Shown here: positions 8,982 through 17,064 of the stretch, in pieces
Numbering within the stretch: the first letter of the stretch is position 1
How the letters are laid out: every line of letters begins with the position of its first letter
Assembly: GCA_024695475.1 (NCBI GenBank)
Contig: JAILIC010000156.1
Span: 1 to 44,027, forward strand
Length of the DNA: 44,027 nt
Direction of reading: 5' to 3'
Source of the DNA: Treponema sp.
GTDB lineage: Bacteria > Spirochaetota > Spirochaetia > Treponematales > Treponemataceae
Notes under the pieces: model-generated
Databases searched by the model: none
What the model was told of the DNA's origin: nothing
The model's input: the letters and a program-made list of their open reading frames with translations, nothing else
Position numbers and translations under genes: made by a program

Positions 8982-9032
8982 AAAAGAAGGCTGTCCAGTA
9001 ATGAAGTATAAACTTCTTGGACAGCCTGTTTT
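8982..9032. terminator. Terminator between the convergent cyclase and guaA genes
   Basis: AGGCTGTCCA (8988-8997) pairs with TGGACAGCCT (9018-9027), and an inner GAAGT/ACTTC extends the stem. An A-run precedes it and TGTTTTG follows, so it works for the cyclase and, less strongly, for guaA. Confidence 0.85.
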
Positions 9033-9072
9033 GTATAGTTTACAAGCCCTGTGAAAACGATAATAACGAGAT

Positions 9073-10932
9073 TTATTCCCAACCGAATGTTGCTGGTGGT
9101 TTGTTTGTTGCATCAAAATAGACTGCATCGACAAAATCAAGTGAAGCAATCTGTTGTACGATTGTTTGTAACAAATCTTGTGGCAACTGTGCAAAACGTG
9201 CAGTCATAACATCTTCACTGACAACCGGACGTAGCACAAAGGTGACATTATTTTTATCACTTGCATAGGGTAAATCGATGGTTAAATGCTGAAAGATTTT
9301 ATCATACCAGCCAGAGTTGTGTAGCTGTGCCAGTACGATATTGTCAGCTTCGCGCAACTGATCGAGGCGGGCTTTGTCACAATAGCCTTCCTGCAAAGAT
9401 AGCGTTACATTTTCTTTTTGGTATAACCGAATCAATGTGCGATTTATATAGGTACTATTATTAGTGATGGTTGATGAAGCTTTTTCTACGCTGGACCAGT
9501 CACTTGGTATAGTATACATGCCTTTAGTTGTAGGTGTAAAAGAAAGAACTGCAGGGAAACGATAGGTTCTAAAATCACCTTGTACACCGACAGAACGTAC
9601 CGGTAGTACATCTTTTACAAAGAGGTGACTTTCTAAATCCTTGTCGAGAACAATCTGGGTCAATTCCTGCTGTGCCTTTTTATACTCATCTTTGTCTGTA
9701 TCAGAAGCAATGCCTGTTGAGCAAAGAACATTTATTGATAATCCTGGTCCTGGGAATGGATGACGCATAACAAGACTGTCTGGTAAGCCAAGTTTTTTGC
9801 CAATTTTGCGTACTTCATCTTTATAGAGATCTTTGAGTGGCTCTATGATCAGCCCTTTTTCGATAAGCTTCTGGATCCCTGCAACCCTGTTGTGATGAGT
9901 TTTTATTACCTTTGAGTTTTTGGTGCCACCACTTTCAATAATGTCTGGATAGAGTGTACCCTGCGCAAGCATCCATTTATTTTCATCCAGGTGCTGTTTT
10001 GCAACAACTTCATTACGGATGGTAATAAAGTTTTCACCGATGGCCATACGTTTTTTCTGTGGATCGGTAAGGTGGTATACAGCCTGTAAGAAACTTTCAG
10101 AAGCATCTTCGACGATAAAGTTGTTAAACCCAAATTGGTGATAGTGCTCAGCAATAGTTTTACTTTCGTTTTTGCGCATAAAACCATTATCAATGTGCAA
10201 GCCTAATACACGATCCTGCCCGAGTGCTTTATTTAAAAGCGCAAATGCAACGGTACTATCTACACCTCCACTGAGGAATAAGAGTACGTTTTTATCACCT
10301 GCATCCTTTTGTATACCTTTAAGGATAAGATCTAAGACCGTATCTTGATCCCAATTCTTTTCCATATTGCAGATATGAGCAAAGTTTTCAAGAATTGTAT
10401 TACCCTCTGGGGTATCTTTAACTTCTACGTGACACTGAAGACTGTAACGCTTTTTTTCGGTGTTTTGCAAGGCTGCAAAAGCACAGTCTTTTGTTTTTCC
10501 GATGACTTCAAAGCCCTCTCCTGCCTTTACAACGGAATCCTGATGGCTCATCCATACCTGTGTCGGAAACGAAATGCCTTTAAACAATGGACTGTCGATA
10601 GTGGTTTTGTCGAGTTGTGCAAAACCAAACTCTCCAGTCTCAGCTTTTTGTACTTTTCCTTGGTATGAGGTTGCCATGAGTTGGTGTCCATAGCAGAGCC
10701 CAAGCATTGGAATATCCAATGAAAGAATAGCTGCGTTAAACTCCGGTATGTTATCTTCATAGACAGAGCTAGGGCCACCGCTTAATACAATACCTTTTAC
10801 ATGGTCAAAAGAAGACAACGGTGCTGATGGTAGAAGTATTTCTGAGTAATATCCCAACATACGAAAACGTTTTGCAATGAGATGGGCGTATTGACTACCA
10901 AAATCAAGGACTACAATTTTTTCACGTATCAT
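9073..10932 (-). CDS. guaA: GMP synthase (glutamine-hydrolysing), long form
   Basis: Cytoplasmic enzyme converting XMP to GMP with ATP and glutamine. Domains in order: class I glutamine amidotransferase (about 5-190) with the nucleophile in G-L-C-Y-G-H and the His of Q-C-H-V-E; the ATP pyrophosphatase domain with the PP-loop L-S-G-G-V-D-S-T; and the dimerisation domain beginning around R-H-P-F-P-G-P-G-L. At 619 residues it is about 100 longer than the usual bacterial enzyme. The excess lies in the C-terminal dimerisation region, as in the long, human-like GMP synthases. The protein ends with the normal T-F-G-W-E. Its ATG overlaps the pyrG stop by one base (TAATG), so translation is coupled to pyrG. 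Confidence 0.95.
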   Translation of the reverse strand: MIREKIVVLDFGSQYAHLIAKRFRMLGYYSEILLPSAPLSSFDHVKGIVLSGGPSSVYEDNIPEFNAAILSLDIPMLGLCYGHQLMATSYQGKVQKAETGEFGFAQLDKTTIDSPLFKGISFPTQVWMSHQDSVVKAGEGFEVIGKTKDCAFAALQNTEKKRYSLQCHVEVKDTPEGNTILENFAHICNMEKNWDQDTVLDLILKGIQKDAGDKNVLLFLSGGVDSTVAFALLNKALGQDRVLGLHIDNGFMRKNESKTIAEHYHQFGFNNFIVEDASESFLQAVYHLTDPQKKRMAIGENFITIRNEVVAKQHLDENKWMLAQGTLYPDIIESGGTKNSKVIKTHHNRVAGIQKLIEKGLIIEPLKDLYKDEVRKIGKKLGLPDSLVMRHPFPGPGLSINVLCSTGIASDTDKDEYKKAQQELTQIVLDKDLESHLFVKDVLPVRSVGVQGDFRTYRFPAVLSFTPTTKGMYTIPSDWSSVEKASSTITNNSTYINRTLIRLYQKENVTLSLQEGYCDKARLDQLREADNIVLAQLHNSGWYDKIFQHLTIDLPYASDKNNVTFVLRPVVSEDVMTARFAQLPQDLLQTIVQQIASLDFVDAVYFDATNKPPATFGWE

Positions 10933-12548
10933 TAGTGTGATTCCTTATCTTTTTTGTTTTTACAGGCTGCTGATATAAAATCTCTGAACAATGGATGTGC
11001 ACGATTTGGACGACTCTTGAATTCTGGATGGAACTGTACACCAACCATCCATGCATGTTCTGGTACTTCACAAATTTCAACGAGATCCCGTTCTGGGTTT
11101 ATACCTGCAATGATTAACCCTTTGTTTTTAAATTCTTCGCGATACTTGTTGTTAAATTCATAGCGATGGCGGTGACGCTCCCAAATAGTGGTGTTGCCGT
11201 ATGCTTGTTCAGTATGGGTACCTTTGGTAACACTGCATTCATATTTTCCTAAACGGAGAGTTCCTCCAAGGATGACTCCGTTTTGGTCTGGCATCAAGTC
11301 AATGACAGGATACGGTGTTTCTTTGTTCATTTCAGTAGAGTTTGCATTTGCAAGACCGAGTACATTGCGTGCATATTCGATAACAAGAATCTGCATACCC
11401 AGACAAATACCAAAATATGGTACGGCATGAGTACGTGCATATTTTGCAGCACGAATCATGCCTTCGATACCTCGGTCTCCAAAACCACCAGGAACAATGA
11501 TACCATCAGCCCCAGAAAGTCTCTTTTCGGTCTCTGCATCATCACTGAGTGTTTCTGCATCAACCCAGTCAATCGTAACTTCTGCCTGATTGTGAATACC
11601 GCCATGAGTAAGTGACTCTACAACAGATAGGTATGCATCATGGAGCTCAATATATTTACCTACAAGAGCAATTGTTACATGCTGCTTTGGAGTATTAAAA
11701 CGATCTACCATCTTTTTCCAATCTTCAAGATGGGTGGTAGTATTTTTAATACCAAGGACGGTACAAACCGCTTTACCTAAGCCTTCTTTTTCCATCTGGA
11801 GAGGAACTTCATATATGGAGCGTGCATTGAGGTTTTGAATGACGCAGTTTGTATTAACATTGCAGAATGAGGCAAGTCGCTCTCTTATATTGTCGTCGAT
11901 TGGTTTTTCGGTACGGAGCATGACGATATCTGGCTTGATGCCCAAAGCTTGCAACTCTTTGACACTATGTTGTGTTGGCTTTGTTTTAATTTCATCTTGC
12001 TTGTGCATGTGAGGTACCAGTGTCAGATGAATATAACAGCAGTTTTCTTCTCCAACTTGATACTTTATCTGGCGTATTGCTTCCATGAAAGGCAGTGACT
12101 CAATATCACCGACAGTTCCACCGATTTCGGTAATAATGACATCTGCATTAGTCTCTGTGGTAGAGATAAGCATACGACGTAAAATTTCTTCAGTAATATT
12201 AGGAATGACCTGTACGGTACCACCGTGGAAGCCACCCTCGCGTTCTTTGTTGAGAACAGCAAGATATACACGACCTGCGGTAGTATTTGAACTCTGCGAA
12301 AGCGTTGCATCAGTAAAGCGCTCATAATGACCAAGATCAAGATCTGTCTCTGCTCCATCATCGGTAACAAACACTTCCCCGTGTTGATAGGGATTCATGG
12401 TACCTGGGTCGATATTCAGGTACGGATCAAATTTTTGGTTGACGACCTTAAGGCCTCTGCTTTTAAGAATTAATCCGAGTGATGCTGCGGCAATACCTTT
12501 GCCGAGCCCTGATACGACACCGCCAGTGATGAAGATATACTTGGTCAT
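10932..12548 (-). CDS. pyrG: CTP synthase
   Basis: Makes CTP from UTP using ATP and glutamine in the cytoplasm. The 538 residues match the family length. The N-terminal synthetase domain has the P-loop-like [10 protein letters not shown] and the [19 protein letters not shown] segment. The C-terminal amidotransferase domain has the nucleophile in F-G-I-C-L-G-M-Q and the catalytic His-Glu in Q-F-H-P-E-F. AGGAG sits seven bases before the ATG. First gene of a two-gene nucleotide operon with guaA. Its leader contains a nine-base-pair hairpin (12573-12603) that could act in regulation. Confidence 0.97.
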   Translation of the reverse strand: MTKYIFITGGVVSGLGKGIAAASLGLILKSRGLKVVNQKFDPYLNIDPGTMNPYQHGEVFVTDDGAETDLDLGHYERFTDATLSQSSNTTAGRVYLAVLNKEREGGFHGGTVQVIPNITEEILRRMLISTTETNADVIITEIGGTVGDIESLPFMEAIRQIKYQVGEENCCYIHLTLVPHMHKQDEIKTKPTQHSVKELQALGIKPDIVMLRTEKPIDDNIRERLASFCNVNTNCVIQNLNARSIYEVPLQMEKEGLGKAVCTVLGIKNTTTHLEDWKKMVDRFNTPKQHVTIALVGKYIELHDAYLSVVESLTHGGIHNQAEVTIDWVDAETLSDDAETEKRLSGADGIIVPGGFGDRGIEGMIRAAKYARTHAVPYFGICLGMQILVIEYARNVLGLANANSTEMNKETPYPVIDLMPDQNGVILGGTLRLGKYECSVTKGTHTEQAYGNTTIWERHRHRYEFNNKYREEFKNKGLIIAGINPERDLVEICEVPEHAWMVGVQFHPEFKSRPNRAHPLFRDFISAACKNKKDKESH

Positions 12549-12572
12549 TCATAGCTCCTGTAGCTTGAGCAA

Positions 12573-12603
12573 GTTTCAAAACTTTTTAGCTGTCTTTTGA
12601 AAC
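12573..12603 (-). promoter_or_regulatory. Hairpin in the pyrG leader
   Basis: GTTTCAAAA and TTTTGAAAC form a perfect nine-base-pair stem with a 13-base loop, ending about 25 bases upstream of the pyrG start. The stem has no T-run after it on the minus strand, so it is not a simple terminator. A possible TATATT -10 lies just upstream. Confidence 0.4.
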
Positions 12604-12634
12604 ATCGCTTTAATATATCATTAGACTATATCAA

Positions 12635-12682
12635 AAAAGCTCCCCTTAGTCCATAAAATCAGTGGACTGGAATGGAGCTTTT
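12635..12682 (-). terminator. Terminator of the COG2509-type flavoprotein gene
   Basis: AAAAGCTCC (12635-12643) pairs with GGAGCTTTT (12674-12682), and AGTCCA/TGGACT extends the stem inside. Read on the minus strand it ends in a run of T. Confidence 0.85.
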
Positions 12683-12707
12683 CAGGACTGAGGTATGGAG
12701 TACAAGT

Positions 12708-14129
12708 CTATCTTTGAAGTATTACATCAGCAACATGAACTCCAGAGGCGGCACTTTGACTTAAGGAATGGGTATGTCCAGATCCATCTCCTATAATAAA
12801 GAGTCCTGGGTATGCTTTTGCCTCAAGATTTTCGGTAACATCAACTTCCATATTATAAAACTTGACTTCAACTCCATAGAGCAAAGTATCGTCATTGGCA
12901 GTACCTGGTGCTATTTTATCTAGAGCATATAACATCTCAATGATATTATCGAGAATACGCTTTGGCAGAACAAGACTTAAATCTCCGGGTTCTGCCTGAA
13001 GTGTTGGTGTTACGGTCGAGTCTTCGATTCTTGCTGAAGTGGAACGCTTGCCACGGATTAAATCACCAAAACGTTGTACAATAACGCCACCTCCCAACAT
13101 GTTGGAAAGTCTTACGATAGACTCACCATACTCATTTGAGTTATTAAATGGCTGTGTAAAATGTTTGCTGCAAAGCAGTGCAAAATTGGTATTATTAGTT
13201 TTAAGGCGCTCGTCTTCGTAGCTGTGTCCGTTTACGGTAATATAGCCGTCAACATTTTCTGTTACGACAGCTCCACGAGGATTCATACAGAAGGTACGTA
13301 CGTTATCTTCATATGTCTTTGTCTTATAAACGATTTTGGATTCATACAGCTCGTCGGTAATGTGGCTGAATATTTCTTCGGGCAACTCGACACGGACTCC
13401 TATATCAACGCGGTTTGATATAGTGCTAATGTTGAGCTCCTTGCATACTTGCCCCAACCACTTAGAGCCTGAGCGTCCTGCGGATATGATGACATTATGT
13501 GCTTGCCATGTGGCGTTATCCGAGTGGATGATGTAGGTATTGTCACCTGCTGGAGTAGGGGTGTACTCGATGCTTGTGACGCGAGTTTCAAAATAAAAGT
13601 CGACATCTGCCTTGCATAAGATATCATAGAGCTCCTGCATGACAATTTGTCCGAGATCAGTACCAAGATGTCTGATTTCTGCATCGAGTAGATGTAAGTT
13701 ATTTTGAGTACAGAGCTTTCTGAATTTTGATTTACGAGACGAAAAGAGTGTAGGGATGGTGATTCCCTTTTTTTCAAGAATGTCTTTATTGATGTGATCT
13801 ACATAGTACATCAGTTCTAAGGCTTTAGGTTTACCGACTTTTTCCCAAAGAGTTCCACCAAAATCATTGGTTATGGGGAATTTAAAATCACTGACTGCAC
13901 CGCAGCCACCAAAACCTTCCATGATGGCACAAATTTTGCAATTGATACATTTTATATTTTTTTCTTTTGAAGGACAGTGGCGGTCTATAAGTTTTTTACC
14001 TTTATCAATAATGGCAATTTTGAGATGTTTGTTTTTAGGAGTTTGCTCTGCAAGTCTGTAGGCGGCATAGATGCCTCCAGGTCCTGCTCCGATGATGACA
14101 GCATCATAATCTGTGTATTTTTTTTCCAT
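12708..14129 (-). CDS. FAD-dependent dehydrogenase of the COG2509 type
   Basis: A 473-residue cytoplasmic flavoprotein of unknown substrate. The N-terminus has the FAD-binding G-A-G-P-G-G-I-Y-A-A-Y-R-L fold at about residues 12-26, and the C-terminus has the matching G-D-G-S-G-H-T-H-S-L-S-Q-S-A segment that closes the FAD site. Between residues about 50 and 80 lies a Cys cluster (C-x8-C-x2-C-x2-C, then G-F-G-G-C-G) that could hold a metal or iron-sulphur centre. The start at 14129 was chosen because AAGGA lies nine to ten bases before this ATG; the reading frame runs 30 codons further upstream, but with atypical composition. It appears monocistronic. Confidence 0.8.
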   Translation of the reverse strand: MEKKYTDYDAVIIGAGPGGIYAAYRLAEQTPKNKHLKIAIIDKGKKLIDRHCPSKEKNIKCINCKICAIMEGFGGCGAVSDFKFPITNDFGGTLWEKVGKPKALELMYYVDHINKDILEKKGITIPTLFSSRKSKFRKLCTQNNLHLLDAEIRHLGTDLGQIVMQELYDILCKADVDFYFETRVTSIEYTPTPAGDNTYIIHSDNATWQAHNVIISAGRSGSKWLGQVCKELNISTISNRVDIGVRVELPEEIFSHITDELYESKIVYKTKTYEDNVRTFCMNPRGAVVTENVDGYITVNGHSYEDERLKTNNTNFALLCSKHFTQPFNNSNEYGESIVRLSNMLGGGVIVQRFGDLIRGKRSTSARIEDSTVTPTLQAEPGDLSLVLPKRILDNIIEMLYALDKIAPGTANDDTLLYGVEVKFYNMEVDVTENLEAKAYPGLFIIGDGSGHTHSLSQSAASGVHVADVILQR

Positions 14130-14335
14130 ATAATAATTCCTTTTTTGAAAGATGGTTGCCTTTTTTAGCCATATTACTATACAGGGAGAACGAGTGTTTA
14201 TCCAGTAGTAAGGGCTCATTTTGGAGCACTATTTTGTTGCTGTTTTGAAGAATAGAGTAGTGAGCACAGATCACATACCATGTGACTGTTGTAGGCTCCA
14301 TCAGAAGCGATAGAAATATAGTATGTACAAACTTA

Positions 14336-14378
14336 TAAAAAAAAGCCCTTGGCTCACGCGCGGTTAACCAAGGGTTTT
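14336..14378 (-). terminator. Terminator of the FadL-like gene 1
   Basis: CCCTTGG (14346-14352) pairs with CCAAGGG (14368-14374). On the minus strand the stem is followed by a run of eight T. The 178-bp gap around it holds nothing else recognisable. Confidence 0.85.
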
Positions 14379-14397
14379 ATGAATGAAACTGTTTATA

Positions 14398-15807
14398 TTA
14401 CAGAGGTTTGAATGTCAGACCAAGGCTGCAAAGGAATACGCTCTTGTTGAGATCCATGTTTAAGCCACTTGATGTGTATGAGCGTTCAAAGTATTTGGCG
14501 TATACACCACCGGCGGTTACAGTAAGCCAGTCAGTTGCCTTAAACTCACCACCAAGACCAAAGTTTACACAGTCAAGAACTGGAGCAAACAGATTGTTTG
14601 CACTGCTAGTGCTTCCCTGCTTGCTGTACATGATACCAGTACTTGCCAACCATCGTTCGTTGATAGTGTAGTCAACACCGCCACCAACTTCCCATGAGTT
14701 GTCATAGTCCATTTTTGCATCTTTGTTCAATGCATTGCTGATGCTTGCCTGCTTGTTAAAGTAGTAGTTAAAACTTAAGTTGACGTACAATGGATCGATA
14801 ACACGATAGCCAACACCGAGGTTTAACTCAGCTGGCATGTCATTATAGTAGCTGTCACCTTCTGTAGCACCACTAAGCATACTGGTTGTAAGGTTACCTT
14901 TCATAGATTTAAATTTTACATTCATTTTGGTAATGGTCTTGTACTGAATGGCGACATCGAGATTTTCGACAGGTACGACATGTACACCTAGAATACCTCC
15001 GACGCCTGTACCGAATGCATTGTATCCAGCATCTTTACCATTATTTGCTGCCATCCAGATTGCGTTTGATGATGAAAGGGTAAGATCTTGCTGAGTTTGG
15101 AGTAAACGGATACCAGCAGCGACAGATACATAGTCGTTGATGTGATATGATGCTCCTAAAGTCTCGCCATATGTTACAGAGTATACGGACAAAGAGTGGT
15201 CATCATTACCAGCTGCTGCTTTTTGTGCTGCTGCCCCTGCTGCAGTTGCGGTTGCTCCAGCGACCTGTGCTGCGGCTGCTTGTCCTGCGCTCTGTGCCAG
15301 TGTGGCAGCTGTCTGATATTTTGTAGCAATTGTTTTATAGGTTTGAGCCATCAAAGCCTGTGTTGCGGTAACACCATTGTCATAGTTTAATGTACCGCCA
15401 CCGCCAGCTACGGCAAAAGCTCCAAAAAATGCCCAGTCACCAGTTTTATAGACGATGTTTGCATCTGGATAAAAGAATACCTTTTCTTCATCAGTATATT
15501 TTTTGCCAACCATGCCTGCTAAGCTGGCACTGTTTGTAGCATCATCTGAACCTGTATATGTATTTGAATAGTTTTTAAAAACAAACTGATCACCGATTTC
15601 GATAAACAGGCCGTTTTCCATAAGTGCAGTTCCTGCAATATTGTACAGTGCTGCTTCTGGACGTTCGTGTTCAGTGTTACGGCTTGGGTTACGATGATAG
15701 CCAGTACTTAAATTTGTTTTGCTGTCGATACCACCAGCAAAGGTACTTGCTGCCAACAGTGTGAATGCTGTTGCTGCTACAGTTTTAACTCCTGCAAGTT
15801 TCTTCAT
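14398..15807 (-). CDS. FadL/TodX-like outer-membrane protein 1
   Basis: Predicted outer-membrane barrel of the OmpP1/FadL/TodX type, which passes hydrophobic solutes. The 469 residues begin with a Sec signal peptide (cleavage near A-S-T-F-A-G, about residue 24). The mature N-terminus carries R-P-E-A-A-L-Y-N-I-A-G-T-A-L (residues 49-62), which corresponds to the N-P-A-G-x-A signature of FadL. Regular amphipathic strands follow and the end is S-L-G-L-T-F-K-P-L. Residues about 150-200 are an alanine-rich insertion, probably a helical loop, that is absent from the paralogue at 16032. AGGAG precedes the ATG. It is divergent from the paralogue and has a strong promoter with a structured leader, so it is probably abundant. 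Confidence 0.78.
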   Translation of the reverse strand: MKKLAGVKTVAATAFTLLAASTFAGGIDSKTNLSTGYHRNPSRNTEHERPEAALYNIAGTALMENGLFIEIGDQFVFKNYSNTYTGSDDATNSASLAGMVGKKYTDEEKVFFYPDANIVYKTGDWAFFGAFAVAGGGGTLNYDNGVTATQALMAQTYKTIATKYQTAATLAQSAGQAAAAQVAGATATAAGAAAQKAAAGNDDHSLSVYSVTYGETLGASYHINDYVSVAAGIRLLQTQQDLTLSSSNAIWMAANNGKDAGYNAFGTGVGGILGVHVVPVENLDVAIQYKTITKMNVKFKSMKGNLTTSMLSGATEGDSYYNDMPAELNLGVGYRVIDPLYVNLSFNYYFNKQASISNALNKDAKMDYDNSWEVGGGVDYTINERWLASTGIMYSKQGSTSSANNLFAPVLDCVNFGLGGEFKATDWLTVTAGGVYAKYFERSYTSSGLNMDLNKSVFLCSLGLTFKPL

Positions 15808-15876
15808 GATATACTCCTAAAGCTCCGCGGTAGCGGTCACACCAGAAAGTGCAAGTCGCCCCTTTAAATATAAGAA

Positions 15877-15900
15877 AACCGGTATACGTAATCCCCGGTT
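15877..15900 (-). promoter_or_regulatory. 5'-terminal hairpin in the leader of FadL-like gene 1
   Basis: AACCGG (15877-15882) and CCGGTT (15895-15900) form a GC-rich stem that would begin within a few bases of the predicted transcript start at about 15902. A stem at the very 5' end resembles stabilising leaders of abundant outer-membrane protein mRNAs. Confidence 0.45.
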
Positions 15901-15908
15901 CTAGAAAA

Positions 15909-15937
15909 ACTATAGCATTAACAGTGTTATTATGCAA
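15909..15937 (-). promoter_or_regulatory. Promoter of FadL-like gene 1
   Basis: Minus-strand TTGCAT (15932-15937), 17 bases, TATAGT (15909-15914). The leader is about 95 bases and ends in a clear AGGAG. Confidence 0.65.
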
Positions 15938-15993
15938 TACACTTTAACGAAAAATGTCATAATGAAAGCTTAAAAAAGATGGCTCAACGTATT

Positions 15994-16022
15994 TTGACCT
16001 TGTACTGTATACATGGTATGAT
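15994..16022 (+). promoter_or_regulatory. Promoter of FadL-like gene 2
   Basis: TTGACC (15994-15999), 17 bases, TATGAT (16017-16022). The ATG at 16032 is nine bases beyond the -10, so the leader would be only about three bases long and no Shine-Dalgarno sequence is present. Confidence 0.65.
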
Positions 16023-16031
16023 GTTTTGTAT

Positions 16032-17054
16032 ATGAAAATAGTAACAAAGTTGCTTAACATCGGTATTTTTCTTATGGGGAGTACGATATATGCGCACTAT
16101 GCTGATGTACATCCTGTATGTAATACAGAACAAAAGCGACCTGACGCTGCTAATGTCAACATTGCAGGTACAGCGCTTCTTATAGATGGTTTATATGTGC
16201 AATCTGGCAACACTTTTAGTTTTATACAAAATGGTAGCGACACTCATCGCTATCTTCAGCCGGATACATTGCTGGTATATACGCACGATACGTGGTCATT
16301 GTTTACTTCGCTTTCGGGTTCTGGTTATTCCTATGACTATGATAAGGAAGGTTTACAAGGCTCTTTACGGGATATTACGTTTACTTCAGAGGCACTAAGG
16401 GGGCGTCTTGGTGGTGCAATGCAACTGTCTAAAAAAATGTCTGTTGGTCTTGCACTGGATGCGATGCAAGCCAGGCGTACTGTCAATACTGAGAAAGAAA
16501 AAATAGAAGACACTGCCTGTGGAGTCGGTGGTACGCTGGGGGTGCAGATACAAATGGGTATCATCGGTCACTTGTCTCTTCAGGTGAGTACGCCCATAAA
16601 ACTCAGTTATGATGGTAATAGAGGGGATATTCCTCCTGTGATAAAAGCAGGTATGGGAGTTTGGATACTAGAAGAATTGTGCATAAAAGGTGGTTGCAAC
16701 TGGTATCTTAATCACTCGGTACAGCAGGATCAGGTTTTGACTGGCAAAAACTGTGACTATTGGACTGGTTTTTCGGTAGGGGGAGGTCTTGATTGGCGTA
16801 TTGCAATTCCTGTAACTGTGCAGCTTGGCTGTTGCTTTATTCATGGTGGACATACTTCGACTGCACAAGATCCAGTAAATCCGGTACAAAATGGAATCTC
16901 TGGTATTGCTTGTCTGGAGTATCATATTAAGGATAATGTAACTATTGCTACTGTTTTGACAGGTACTCATTATTTTCCGGTCTCGTATCAGGACATCGAT
17001 ATAAGCCGTAATGAAGAAAATGTACGCATTGCGATAACCTATAAGCCGTTGTAG
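16032..17054 (+). CDS. FadL/TodX-like outer-membrane protein 2 (paralogue)
   Basis: A 340-residue paralogue of the protein at 14398. After a signal peptide ending near I-Y-A-H it has R-P-D-A-A-N-V-N-I-A-G-T-A-L, the same signature as in paralogue 1, followed by barrel-like strands, and it ends in the same way with A-I-T-Y-K-P-L. The alanine-rich insertion is missing, so it is about 130 residues shorter. A TTG at 16026 would add two residues but lies almost in the -10. The stop is ten bases before the start of the solute-binding lipoprotein, so the two are probably co-transcribed: an outer-membrane channel plus a periplasmic binding protein. Confidence 0.72.
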   Translation: MKIVTKLLNIGIFLMGSTIYAHYADVHPVCNTEQKRPDAANVNIAGTALLIDGLYVQSGNTFSFIQNGSDTHRYLQPDTLLVYTHDTWSLFTSLSGSGYSYDYDKEGLQGSLRDITFTSEALRGRLGGAMQLSKKMSVGLALDAMQARRTVNTEKEKIEDTACGVGGTLGVQIQMGIIGHLSLQVSTPIKLSYDGNRGDIPPVIKAGMGVWILEELCIKGGCNWYLNHSVQQDQVLTGKNCDYWTGFSVGGGLDWRIAIPVTVQLGCCFIHGGHTSTAQDPVNPVQNGISGIACLEYHIKDNVTIATVLTGTHYFPVSYQDIDISRNEENVRIAITYKPL

Positions 17055-17064
17055 AGGTATAACG

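Noticed and set aside
16186..16398. Plus-strand frame inside the FadL-like gene 2
   Set aside because: It lies wholly inside a gene with clear family features and has no start signal of its own.
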